Shown here: piece after piece, positions 43,113-50,830 of the stretch
How the letters are laid out: every line of letters begins with the position of its first letter
How positions within the stretch are numbered: position 1 is the first letter of the stretch
Assembly: GCF_049676595.1 (NCBI RefSeq)
Contig: NZ_CP187259.1
Coordinates: forward strand, 2,666,001-2,730,000
DNA from: Methanocella_A sp049676595
Lineage (GTDB): Archaea; Halobacteriota; Methanocellia; Methanocellales; Methanocellaceae
DNA: 64,000 nt
Reading direction: 5' to 3'
Translations under genes and position numbers: made by a program
Notes under the pieces: model-generated
The model's input: only the letters and a program-made list of their open reading frames with translations
What the model was told of the DNA's origin: nothing
Database searches by the model: none

Positions 43113-43120
43113 TATAAATA
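43113..43120 (+). promoter_or_regulatory. TATA box of the zinc-ribbon / aIF1A region
   Basis: TATAAATA 52 bp before the ATG at 43172, in an AT-rich stretch. Confidence 0.5.
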
Positions 43121-43171
43121 GTATATCAGTGTTAATTATAATGCAGAATTTATAGAGTTAGAGAGATTATA

Positions 43172-43339
43172 ATGAGTGATTATGGATTCAGTGGCCGGAG
43201 GAACTTCGGCCCGAGAGAGATGCACAAGGCAACTTGTGCCGACTGCAGACAGGAATGCGAAGTGCCTTTCAGGCCGACCGAAGGCAGGCCGGTATACTGT
43301 CAGGATTGCTTCCCCAAGCACAGGAAGCCGAGATTTTAA
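43172..43339 (+). CDS. 55-residue CxxC zinc-ribbon protein
   Basis: A short basic protein: MSDYGFSGRRNFGPREMHKA, then TCADCRQECEVPFRPTEGRP and VYCQDCFPKHRKPRF. Two C-x-x-C pairs (CADC and CQDC) about 19 residues apart with the conserved E-V-P-F-R-P-T-x-G-R-P-V-Y-C stretch are typical of a small zinc-binding family seen in bacteria and archaea. Lies upstream of aIF1A in the same direction, so it may be translation- or RNA-related; this is inference. Confidence 0.75.
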   Translation: MSDYGFSGRRNFGPREMHKATCADCRQECEVPFRPTEGRPVYCQDCFPKHRKPRF

Positions 43340-43505
43340 GAGCCGGCGGCCACCGGCCCGCCGAGTGAATTCGGAGGCGACCTCTTCGTATTCCGAATTA
43401 GTACGAGGAGGAGTTCGTCTGGTACCAGTTTCAAGCTTAGATCATCAAGGCATGCCCGTCTCGATCAGCGAGAGGGAATCTTGTGCCGTCTGTTTTTGTA
43501 ACCGG

Positions 43506-43575
43506 GTCAGCGGACGATCAACCGTCGTCAGCGGACGATCAAGGATCGTCCGGGGACGATTCGGCTCGTCTGACA
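43506..43575 (+). repeat. 21-bp tandem repeats in the aIF1A leader
   Basis: Units starting GTCAGCGGACGATCA at 43506 and 43527, a diverged unit GTCCGGGGACGATT at 43548, and a partial GTCTGAC at 43568. The second unit forms GGACGATC / GATCGTCC stems with the third. They lie in the 320-base gap between the zinc-ribbon stop and the aIF1A start. The rest of that gap holds an AATTCGGA / TCCGAATT stem (about 43367-43399). Confidence 0.7.
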
Positions 43576-43659
43576 GCACCGCACCAGCAGCCCGGGCAGA
43601 CCCGGGACCGAAGTGGAACAAGTTTAGCGAATCAAGAAAAAAGAAGGAGAGATGATACA

Positions 43660-44001
43660 TTGAATAGAAATAGTCAGAAGCGTGTTGCAAAGAAGCCATC
43701 ATCCGCAAGCACAGGTGGAGAGGTCGTACGTGTCAGAACCCCGAGGAAGGACCAGGGGGAAATTTTGGGCACAGTCACAGGCATGTTAGGGGGCAGCCGT
43801 GTCACGGTATCGTGCATGGACAGCACTACGCGCATGTGCCGCATAAGGGGAAAGATGAAGAAGAGGACGTGGGTCAGAGAAGGGGACACAGTCATCGTCG
43901 TGCCCTGGGAAATCCAGGATGAAAAAGGCGACGTAGTCTGGAGATACACAGGCCCGCAGACCGACTGGCTCAGCAAGAAAGGCTACTTTAACAACGGTTA
44001 G
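43660..44001 (+). CDS. eif1a: Translation initiation factor aIF1A
   Basis: OB-fold protein that binds the ribosomal A site during initiation; 113 residues, close to the family length. The start is a TTG at 43660 with AAGGAG ten bases upstream; no in-frame ATG fits. Family blocks: GEVVRVRTPRKDQGEILGTV, GGSRVTVSCMDSTTRMCRIRG and MKKRTWVREGDTVIVVPWEIQ. N-terminal basic tail and C-terminal WLSKKGYF are usual. Preceded by a repeat-rich leader. Confidence 0.95.
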   Translation: MNRNSQKRVAKKPSSASTGGEVVRVRTPRKDQGEILGTVTGMLGGSRVTVSCMDSTTRMCRIRGKMKKRTWVREGDTVIVVPWEIQDEKGDVVWRYTGPQTDWLSKKGYFNNG

Positions 44002-44112
44002 CCAGAGAACCGGCTCGCCCGTCAAAGATCCGTTTACCCGAACATTGCAGGTAAAGGCTGATGCGGGCGTACAGGTATCCGGCGGCCGTCGAGGCCGGGA
44101 TATCAATAGTGC

Positions 44113-44138
44113 CAGTTTCGCACGAGTTCGCGAAACTG
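44113..44138. other. Hairpin between aIF1A and the hemerythrin gene
   Basis: Perfect 9-bp stem CAGTTTCGC / GCGAAACTG with an 8-nt loop. No T run directly follows. Could be an operator of the hemerythrin gene or a 3' structure of aIF1A. The rest of 44002-44261 shows nothing else. Confidence 0.4.
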
Positions 44139-44261
44139 ACAATAATATACTCGTTTTACCCGATTCAACTCTTACGACATCTTTTGAAAAACGTTATCAT
44201 TCCGGGCACCGAGTATGAAAGGCACCCGCAGTAGCTTTTCGCGGGCAGCGAAGGGCATCTT

Positions 44262-44840
44262 ATGTTACCCATAGGGCAATTGATGATAGAGCACAGGCTG
44301 ATCGACAGGATGATCAACCTCGTGAAGGACGAAATGGACTGGATCGGGGAATATCACGTGGTCGATCCCGTGTTTCTCGAAACGACGGTGTACTTCATGA
44401 GGCACTTCACCGACATTTGCCACCACGGCAAAGAAGAGAACATCTATTTCTCCGCCCTCGAAAAAAAAGAGATCACCCCCGAACTCCGGAAGACCCTGGA
44501 AGACCTGATCCAGGAGCATGCCTTCGCCCGCAGGACGGTGGACGAGATAGAGGAAGCCAAAAACAGCTTCGTCACAGGAGACAAGGAAGCGATGGCCAAA
44601 GTCATCTCAGCCCTGAACATCATCACGATCTTCTACCCGCAGCACATTGAAAAAGAAGAGAAACACTTCTTCTACCCGAGCATGGACTACTTCACGAAAG
44701 AAGAAAAAGACCAGATGCTCCTGGACTTCTCAGCCTTCGACAGCGGGCTTTACCACGGTGAGCACAAGCGCATCATCGAAGACCTCGAGCGCAGAAAGGC
44801 CGAGCAGAAGAGCAGAGCACCACCAGGAGCCCAAGCTTAA
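44262..44840 (+). CDS. Hemerythrin-domain protein
   Basis: A 192-residue four-helix bundle with a di-iron site. Ligands are visible as IEHRLIDRM (His), ICHHGKEENIYF (H-H-x-x-E), IQEHAFARR (His) and YPQHIEKEEKHFFY (H-x-x-x-E), plus YHGEHKR near the C-terminus. Such proteins bind O2 or NO and serve detection or detoxification, fitting an anaerobe that also has MsrB. Charged C-terminal tail. No operon partners. Confidence 0.9.
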   Translation: MLPIGQLMIEHRLIDRMINLVKDEMDWIGEYHVVDPVFLETTVYFMRHFTDICHHGKEENIYFSALEKKEITPELRKTLEDLIQEHAFARRTVDEIEEAKNSFVTGDKEAMAKVISALNIITIFYPQHIEKEEKHFFYPSMDYFTKEEKDQMLLDFSAFDSGLYHGEHKRIIEDLERRKAEQKSRAPPGAQA

Positions 44841-44849
44841 GCTAAACTC

Positions 44850-45390
44850 GTAACCTTGGCGATACGGCTCCGCATACCAACAACTGGAGAGCAGAGGTTC
44901 AAACCACGGCGGCACGGCGGCACGGAGACAATTCGAGAAACGATCGCCGGAGGGTTATTTGAACCACGGCGGCACGGCGGCACAGAGACAACCTGTACCC
45001 GAATAGCAAGACACAGGTTTTATTGATCCACGGCGGCACGGCGGGCTGACGGCATAGAGACAATCCTTCTATTGTTACTATACTGGAGAAACCAGAAATC
45101 ACTATAGAACGTAATTAACCGGTCATGTGATCATTATAATTTACTGAAACACCTGGCCAGTAAGCCGTTATTGGTTAATTCACTGTCTCCGTGTCGCCGT
45201 GGACTAAAAAAGAGTACCCTGTTACGGCAATGCACTGTCTCCGTGTCGCTGTGCCGCCGTGGTAAAAACATTAGGTCTTGTTATCCCATTTCACTCTATC
45301 GCCGTGTCGCTGTGCCGCCGTGGTAAGAATATTTGCTTTTGTTATTGTTTCTCCCTCGGTCACCATATCGCCGGGCCGCCATGGTACTCT
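44850..45390. repeat. Repeat family B, copy 3
   Basis: Fills the gap between the hemerythrin and beta-CASP genes. Left units CCACGGCGGCACGGCGGCAC start at about 44905 and 44963, and 45030; right units in opposite orientation at about 45183-45204, 45237-45263, 45295-45324 and 45360-45383. Spacer text AACTGGAGAGCAGAGGTTC is shared with copy 1 (AACTGGAGAGCAGATGTTT), so the spacers belong to the family too. Confidence 0.85.
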
Positions 45391-45419
45391 CGACATGGCA
45401 GCCGGCGTGTCAGAGGTGC

Positions 45420-46763
45420 TTAAATGATGTACTCGTCCCCGATCTTCGGTGCGTAGGCGTTGACGTCGTACTCCTGTTTGACCCAGGCGGCGAACTCTTC
45501 GGTCCTGTCGCCGTGGACGCAGAAGACGTCGGTGGTGCCTCTGTCGACCATGTGCTTGACGATGGCTTTGAGCTCGGAATCGCCGCTGTGGGCGCTGAAG
45601 CTGTACTGCTCGAGCTGGCACCGGAGCTTCACGATCTCGCCGTCGAGGTCCATGGTCCCGGTGGTCAGGGCGGTGCGGCCGTTGGTGTTCTCTACCTGGT
45701 AGCCGGTGAGCATGACCTTATTCTTGGGGTTATCGTAGATCTTCTTGAGGTAGCTCAGCACGGGGCCGCCGTTGAGCATGCCTGCGGTGGTTACTACGAC
45801 GCAGGGCTCGTCCATGAGGGATTTTCTCATGCTGCCTTTCACCGTAGTAGAGTAACCGTAGGCGGACCTGAGCCGGCCCGGGTCCCGGAGGTACTCCGGC
45901 TCTTTGAGGAAGATGTCGGTGACTTCTCTGCCCATGCCGTCGACGTAGGACGGGATGCGGTACTCCTTGAGGATGAGGAGGATTTCCTGGGTCCTGCCGA
46001 TGGCGAAGCTCGGGATGACGACGTTGCCGCCGATGTCCAGCGTGTACCGGATGGACTCTATGAACTTTTCCTCCAGCTTCTGCCTGTCCGGGTGGTCCTT
46101 GCCGAAGTAGGTGCTCTCGATCATGAGAGCGTCTGCCTCGGGGTAGTGGACCTTCGAGCCCCGGAGCAGCCGGGTGTCGGTGTTCTTGATGTCCCCTGTG
46201 TAGAGCAGCGACTTCTCCCCGTTTTCCACGTAGACGAGAGAGCTGCCGGGTATGTGGCCGGCGTCGAACAGGGTAATAGTGTGACTATTGTGCTCGTATG
46301 CGTCCAGGTACTCCATCTCCCGGGTCAGGCGCATGAGCTGGCGCATGTCCGCCGGGTCGAAAGGTACGAGCGCGTGGGAGGACTCTGCGATCTCCATGGT
46401 GTCCTCTGCCAGTAGCCTGGTGAGCTGTTTGGTGGGGGGTGTCGCGATGACCTTCGGCTCCATGTCCATCAGGTTAGGGACTACGCCGCAGTGATCGAGG
46501 TGGCCGTGAGATACGACCACTACCTCGGGCCTGACGTCGCCCAGCGGGTACTCGGGCGGGTCGCTCGGCTTGATGCCGTAGTCCAGCAGAATTTTATCGT
46601 CGATGAGAAAGGCTGATCTGCCGACTTCCCGGCCCGCCCCGTGAATACTGATCTGTATGCTAATAACCTCCGTATAAAAGGGAAAAGAAGCCTGTACGCC
46701 AGGCGTATACTTAAGGCATAGGCTCTTTCCCGCGTATCTATTTAACCATTTCTCTTCCCTCAT
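45420..46763 (-). CDS. Beta-CASP metallo-beta-lactamase ribonuclease
   Basis: RNA-processing nuclease of the CPSF/RNase J-like group, without KH domains. The MBL core starts at ISIHGAGREVGRSAFLI. Motifs are SHGHLDHCG (motif 2), FDAGHIPGSS (3), LYTGDIKN (4), then the beta-CASP motifs A (IESTYFG), B (FSAHSGDSE) and C (VHGDRTE). The frame opens at ATG 46763, but that ATG directly follows a TATA-like TTTATATT and has no ribosome site. The only good ribosome site, GGAGG (complement of 46667-46671), lies eight bases before an ATA codon at 46658, where homology also begins. The true N-terminus is therefore uncertain. Confidence 0.88.
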   Translation of the reverse strand: MREEKWLNRYAGKSLCLKYTPGVQASFPFYTEVISIQISIHGAGREVGRSAFLIDDKILLDYGIKPSDPPEYPLGDVRPEVVVVSHGHLDHCGVVPNLMDMEPKVIATPPTKQLTRLLAEDTMEIAESSHALVPFDPADMRQLMRLTREMEYLDAYEHNSHTITLFDAGHIPGSSLVYVENGEKSLLYTGDIKNTDTRLLRGSKVHYPEADALMIESTYFGKDHPDRQKLEEKFIESIRYTLDIGGNVVIPSFAIGRTQEILLILKEYRIPSYVDGMGREVTDIFLKEPEYLRDPGRLRSAYGYSTTVKGSMRKSLMDEPCVVVTTAGMLNGGPVLSYLKKIYDNPKNKVMLTGYQVENTNGRTALTTGTMDLDGEIVKLRCQLEQYSFSAHSGDSELKAIVKHMVDRGTTDVFCVHGDRTEEFAAWVKQEYDVNAYAPKIGDEYII

Positions 46764-46986
46764 AATATAAATACGAGATAATTGCTATACCGTGATAAGT
46801 GTGAAAAATAGTTAATATATGGCACTACCCATCATTTTTCAGTACGGAAAACTATAAATCCTAGATACGCTATTCATAGTGCCGTCAAATAATAAGTTCT
46901 ATAACTGTATGGTGAGTGCCGCGATACATCCTATCGGTGTCGCGAATTTGACAAAAACTAAAAACCAACGTTGCATCATCTGGAGA

Positions 46987-47060
46987 GGGCTCATAGCTCA
47001 GTTAGGTAGAGCGCCTGGCTTTTAACCAGGCGGCCTGGGGTTCAAATCCCCATGAGCCCG
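46987..47060 (+). tRNA. tRNA-Lys (anticodon TTT)
   Basis: Complete cloverleaf: acceptor GGGCTCA / TGAGCCC, D arm AGCTCAGTTAGGTAGAGC, anticodon stem CCTGG / CCAGG with loop CTTTTAA (anticodon TTT), T arm with GGTTCAAATC. Discriminator base G at 47060; CCA is not encoded. No intron. Confidence 0.96.
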
Positions 47061-47067
47061 CTCACCC

Positions 47068-47077
47068 TATATTTATA
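47068..47077 (+). promoter_or_regulatory. TATA box of the RNA polymerase operon
   Basis: TATATTTATA between the tRNA and the hairpin array. A start about 26 bp downstream would fall near 47098, within or just after the first hairpin. Confidence 0.5.
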
Positions 47078-47088
47078 GAACTATTTTG

Positions 47089-47165
47089 CGCATTGTATAA
47101 CAATGCGGACGCATCCCAGGGAATGCGAGCATCTCGCCGAGATGCGGTGCATTGCCAGGCAATGC
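47089..47165 (+). promoter_or_regulatory. Array of four small hairpins in the rpoH leader
   Basis: Four successive short inverted repeats, each bounded by GCAT and ATGC: GCATTGT / ACAATGC (47090-47106), GCATCCC / GGGAATGC (47111-47126), GCATCTC / GAGATGC (47129-47145) and GCATTGCC / GGCAATGC (47149-47165). Spacing is about 18-21 bp. They end 20 bp before the ribosome site of rpoH. No T run follows, so termination is unlikely. Confidence 0.8.
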
Positions 47166-47200
47166 AATACCACCATGCAGTTTTAAGGAGGAAGGCAGGT

Positions 47201-47440
47201 TTGACTAAAAAATTTAACGTTCTGGAGCACGAGCTGGTGCCCGATCACATCCTTCTGAGCGAAGAGGAATCAGCCGAAGTACTGAAAAGATACAACATTT
47301 CTAAAGGTCAGTTGCCGAAAATTAAGACCTCCGACGTAGTCGTCAAGCAGATCGGTGCGCAGCCAGGCGACGTTATCAGGATCATCAGGAAGAGCCTCAC
47401 TGCGGGCAAGGCCGTAGCATACAGGCTCGTCATCGAGTAA
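47201..47440 (+). CDS. rpoH: RNA polymerase subunit H (Rpo5)
   Basis: A 79-residue small subunit, the full archaeal length. TTG start at 47201 with AAGGAGG nine bases upstream. Blocks: VLEHELVPDHILLSEEE, KGQLPKIKTSDVVVKQIGA and GDVIRIIRKSLTAGKAVAYRLV match RpoH/Rpb5 C-terminal domain. First gene of the polymerase operon; 13 bases separate it from rpoB''. Confidence 0.97.
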   Translation: MTKKFNVLEHELVPDHILLSEEESAEVLKRYNISKGQLPKIKTSDVVVKQIGAQPGDVIRIIRKSLTAGKAVAYRLVIE

Positions 47441-47453
47441 GAGGGATTCCACC

Positions 47454-49004
47454 GTGTTAGACCGAACCGTACTTAGTAAAGCGTATTTTACCCGTAAAAA
47501 AATTGCGCAGCATCACATTGACTCTTTTAACGTTTTTCTAGAGCAGGGCCTGCAGAAAGTCATTGACGAGCAGGGATTCATCGAGACTGACATCGAGGAC
47601 ATCGAGCACAACATCGAGCCGGTAAAGGTCAAGCTGGGCAAGATCCGGGTGGGTAACCCGGTAGTCAGGGAAGCTGACGGTTCCGTGGAGCCGCTCTACC
47701 CGACCGAGGCCAGGCTGAGGAACATCACCTACGCAGCCGAGATCTTCCTCGAGATGGCCATCGTCCGCGGCGAGATCGAGGGCGACTTCATCGAGGTCAA
47801 CATCGGCCAGATGCCGATCATGATCGGCTGCAACAAGTGCAACCTTGCCAGGGTTACTCCGGACGAGTGGGTGAAGCACGGCGAAGACCCCGTAGACCCC
47901 GGCGGATACTTCATCGTCAACGGTACCGAGCGTGTCATCATGACCCTCGAAGACCTCGCCCCCAACAAGATCATGGTCGAGTACGACGACCGCTACGGCG
48001 ACCAGATCGAGGTGGCCAAGGTGTTCTCCCAGCGCAGGGGCTACCGGGCACTGGTTATCGTGGAGAGAGGCCGCAAGTCTATCCTGGAAGTATCCTTCCC
48101 GTCCATCTCGGGCCGCCTGAACCTCGTCATGCTGATGAGGGCGCTGGGCCTGGAGACTGACCAGGAGATCGTCAACGCAGTTTCGGACGACCCGGAAATC
48201 CAGAAGTTCATGCTGGAGAACCTGGACGAGGCCGAGGCAGACACTTCCGAGTCCGCCATGGAGAAGATCGGCAAGCGTGTCGCCGCCGGCCAGGCTAAGG
48301 ACTACCAGAGGAAGAGGGCTTTCTACGTCATCGACCGCTACCTGCTCCCCCACCTGAACCCCGAAAACTTCGAGCGCCTCGGACCGGACGACCCGAAGCT
48401 GGGCGAATCCAGGATTACCAAGGCGTACTTCCTGGGCAGGATGGCCGAAGCCTGCTGTGAGCTGGCACTCCGCCGCAGGGCTCCGGATGACAAGGACCAC
48501 TACTCTAACAAGAGGCTCAAGCTCGCGGGAGACCTGATGGAGGACCTGTTCAGGGTCTCGTTCAACAGGCTCACCAGGGATATCAAGTACCAGCTCGAGA
48601 GGGCCAACATGCGTAACAGAGAGCTGTACATGATCACGGCAGTCAGGGCAGACGTCCTGACCGAGAGGCTCATCCACCCGCTGGCTACGGGCAACTGGGT
48701 CGGCGGCAGGACCGGTGTGTCCCAGCTGCTGGACCGGATTGACTACATGGCCATGCTGTCTCACTTACGCCGTGTCATATCCCCGCTGTCCCGGGCTCAG
48801 CCGCACTTCGAGGCTCGTGACCTTCACGCTACCCAGTGGGGCAGAATCTGTCCTTCCGAGACGCCTGAAGGACCGAACTGCGGTCTGGTGAAGAATTTCG
48901 CCATGTCGGTAGAGCTGTCGACTGGCGTAGAGGACGATGAATCGATCAAGAAAGTCATGCTTGAAGCTGGCGTTCAGCCCTTAAGGAGGGGTACAGTTGA
49001 ATAA
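47454..49004 (+). CDS. rpoB2: RNA polymerase subunit B'' (Rpo2 N-terminal half)
   Basis: A 516-residue N-terminal half of the second-largest subunit, split from B' as in most methanogens. GTG start with GAGGGA upstream. Contains GRTGVSQLLDRIDYMAML and RVISPLSRAQPHFEARDLHAT, and ends in the fork region GRICPSETPEGPNCGLVKN. Its last codons overlap the TTG start of rpoB', so the halves are translationally coupled. Confidence 0.97.
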   Translation: MLDRTVLSKAYFTRKKIAQHHIDSFNVFLEQGLQKVIDEQGFIETDIEDIEHNIEPVKVKLGKIRVGNPVVREADGSVEPLYPTEARLRNITYAAEIFLEMAIVRGEIEGDFIEVNIGQMPIMIGCNKCNLARVTPDEWVKHGEDPVDPGGYFIVNGTERVIMTLEDLAPNKIMVEYDDRYGDQIEVAKVFSQRRGYRALVIVERGRKSILEVSFPSISGRLNLVMLMRALGLETDQEIVNAVSDDPEIQKFMLENLDEAEADTSESAMEKIGKRVAAGQAKDYQRKRAFYVIDRYLLPHLNPENFERLGPDDPKLGESRITKAYFLGRMAEACCELALRRRAPDDKDHYSNKRLKLAGDLMEDLFRVSFNRLTRDIKYQLERANMRNRELYMITAVRADVLTERLIHPLATGNWVGGRTGVSQLLDRIDYMAMLSHLRRVISPLSRAQPHFEARDLHATQWGRICPSETPEGPNCGLVKNFAMSVELSTGVEDDESIKKVMLEAGVQPLRRGTVE

Positions 49005-50814
49005 GGCGAGAGTATTCGTCAACGGCGCACTCGTAGGGATGCACGACAACCCGACCGAGCTCGTCGAGAGCATCAGGGAGAAGAGAAGGCAGGGCCTCGT
49101 CTCCAACCAGATCAACATAGCACACCACAAGCTCACCAACGAAGTCATCATCAACACCGACATGGGCAGGGCCCGAAGGCCCCTGATTATCGTTAAAGAC
49201 GGTAAGGCCCAGATCACCCAGGAAGACACCGAGCAGCTCAGAAGGGGCGAGATCTCGTTCGACGATCTCGTCAAGAGAGGCCTGATCGAGTACATCGACG
49301 CAGAAGAAGAGGAAAATACCTTCATCGCCATCGACGAGTCGCAGCTCAACAAAGAGCACACTCACCTCGAGCTGAACCCGTCGCTTATTCTGGGTATCGC
49401 CGCAGGCATGATCCCGTACCCGGAGCACAACGCATCTCCGAGAGTAACGATGGGCGCAGGCATGATCAAGCAGTGCCTGGGCATGAGCACGGCAAACCAG
49501 AAACTCAGGCCGGACACCAGAGGCCACTTCCTGCACTACCCGCAGCGGGCTATCGTCAACACCCAGACTGCGGAAGCCGTAAACTTCAACGAGAGGCCCG
49601 CCGGCCAGAACTTCGTGGTAGCAGTTCTTTCGTTCGAAGGCTACAACATTGAAGATGCTCTCGTCTTCAACCGCGGCTCCATCGAGAGGGGCCTCGGCCG
49701 TTCCCACTTCTTCAGGACGACTGAAGGTGAGGAGCGCAGGTACCCCGGCGGCCAGGAGGACACCTTTGAGGTGCCCGACGCCGAAGTCAGGGGCGCCAGG
49801 GAGTCCGAATTCTACTCGCAGCTCGACGAGGACGGGTTAGTGAACCCGGAGACCGTCGTCGGCCCGAACGATGTCTTAATCGGCAAGACCAGCCCCCCGA
49901 GATTCCTGGAAGAGCCTACCGACCTCGGCGGCATCACCCCGCTCAAGAGGCGTGAGACCTCGGTCACGATGCGCAGTAACGAGAAAGGCATCGTCGACAC
50001 GGTCATCCTCACGGCGACCCAGAACGGCAGCAGGCTGGCCAAGGTTCGCACCAGAGACCAGCGTGTTCCTGAACTCGGCGACAAGTTCGCTTCCAGGCAC
50101 GGGCAGAAGGGCGTCATAGGCCTGATCGCCCAGCAGGAAGACATGCCCTTCGCTGAGAACGGCCTGGTACCCGACCTTATCATCAACCCGCACGCTATCC
50201 CATCCCGTATGACCATCGGCCACGTCCTGGAAATGATCGGCGGCAAGATGGGCAGCCTCGAAGGCAGGTTCGTCGACGGCACCCCCTTCAACAACGAAGA
50301 GGAGCTGAACATGAGGTCGACCATGAAGAAGTTCGGCTTTTCCCACGGGGGCAAGGAAGTCTTCTACAGCGGCACCACCGGCGAGAGGATCGTCGCCGAC
50401 GTGTTCGTAGGCGTCATCCTGTACCAGAAGCTGTACCACATGGTCAGCTCGAAGATGCACGCCAGGTCCAGAGGCCCCGTGCAGGTGCTCACCAGGCAGC
50501 CGACCGAAGGCCGTGCCAGAGAAGGCGGTCTGAGGTTCGGTGAAATGGAACGTGATGTCATGATCGGCCACGGCGCAGCCATGGCTCTTAAGGAGAGGCT
50601 GCTGGACGAGTCGGACAAGGTGTTCGAGTACGTCTGCAACAACTGCGGCATGGTCGCCACCGAGGACAAGAAGCGGAAAGTCATTTACTGCCCGAACTGC
50701 GGTGCGGACACTAACATTTACAAGATCGAGATGAGCTACGCGTTTAAGCTGCTCTTAGATGAGATGAAGGCGCTCGGTATCGCACCGAGGCTGGAGCTCG
50801 AGGACGCAGTGTGA
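48997..50814 (+). CDS. rpoB1: RNA polymerase subunit B' (Rpo2 C-terminal half)
   Basis: A 605-residue C-terminal half with the catalytic and RNA-binding parts of the second subunit. TTG start at 48997 inside the end of rpoB'', with AAGGAGG before it. Landmarks: GYNIEDALVFNRGSIERGL, DKFASRHGQKGVIGLI, IGHVLEMIGGKMGSLEG, RARGP-like ARSRGPVQVLTRQPTEGR and the C-terminal zinc ribbon CNNCGMV ... YCPNCG. Confidence 0.97.
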   Translation: MNKARVFVNGALVGMHDNPTELVESIREKRRQGLVSNQINIAHHKLTNEVIINTDMGRARRPLIIVKDGKAQITQEDTEQLRRGEISFDDLVKRGLIEYIDAEEEENTFIAIDESQLNKEHTHLELNPSLILGIAAGMIPYPEHNASPRVTMGAGMIKQCLGMSTANQKLRPDTRGHFLHYPQRAIVNTQTAEAVNFNERPAGQNFVVAVLSFEGYNIEDALVFNRGSIERGLGRSHFFRTTEGEERRYPGGQEDTFEVPDAEVRGARESEFYSQLDEDGLVNPETVVGPNDVLIGKTSPPRFLEEPTDLGGITPLKRRETSVTMRSNEKGIVDTVILTATQNGSRLAKVRTRDQRVPELGDKFASRHGQKGVIGLIAQQEDMPFAENGLVPDLIINPHAIPSRMTIGHVLEMIGGKMGSLEGRFVDGTPFNNEEELNMRSTMKKFGFSHGGKEVFYSGTTGERIVADVFVGVILYQKLYHMVSSKMHARSRGPVQVLTRQPTEGRAREGGLRFGEMERDVMIGHGAAMALKERLLDESDKVFEYVCNNCGMVATEDKKRKVIYCPNCGADTNIYKIEMSYAFKLLLDEMKALGIAPRLELEDAV

Positions 50815-50830
50815 GGAAGGAGGAAAAAAG

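Noticed and set aside
43483..43660. N-terminal extension of aIF1A reading through the 21-bp repeats
   Set aside because: The frame is open, but the extension is low-complexity repeat and TTG 43660 has an ideal ribosome site and normal family length.
44850..45390. CRISPR array
   Set aside because: Units recur at roughly regular distance, but they are degenerate, switch orientation midway, and the spacers resemble each other between loci. No cas genes are present.
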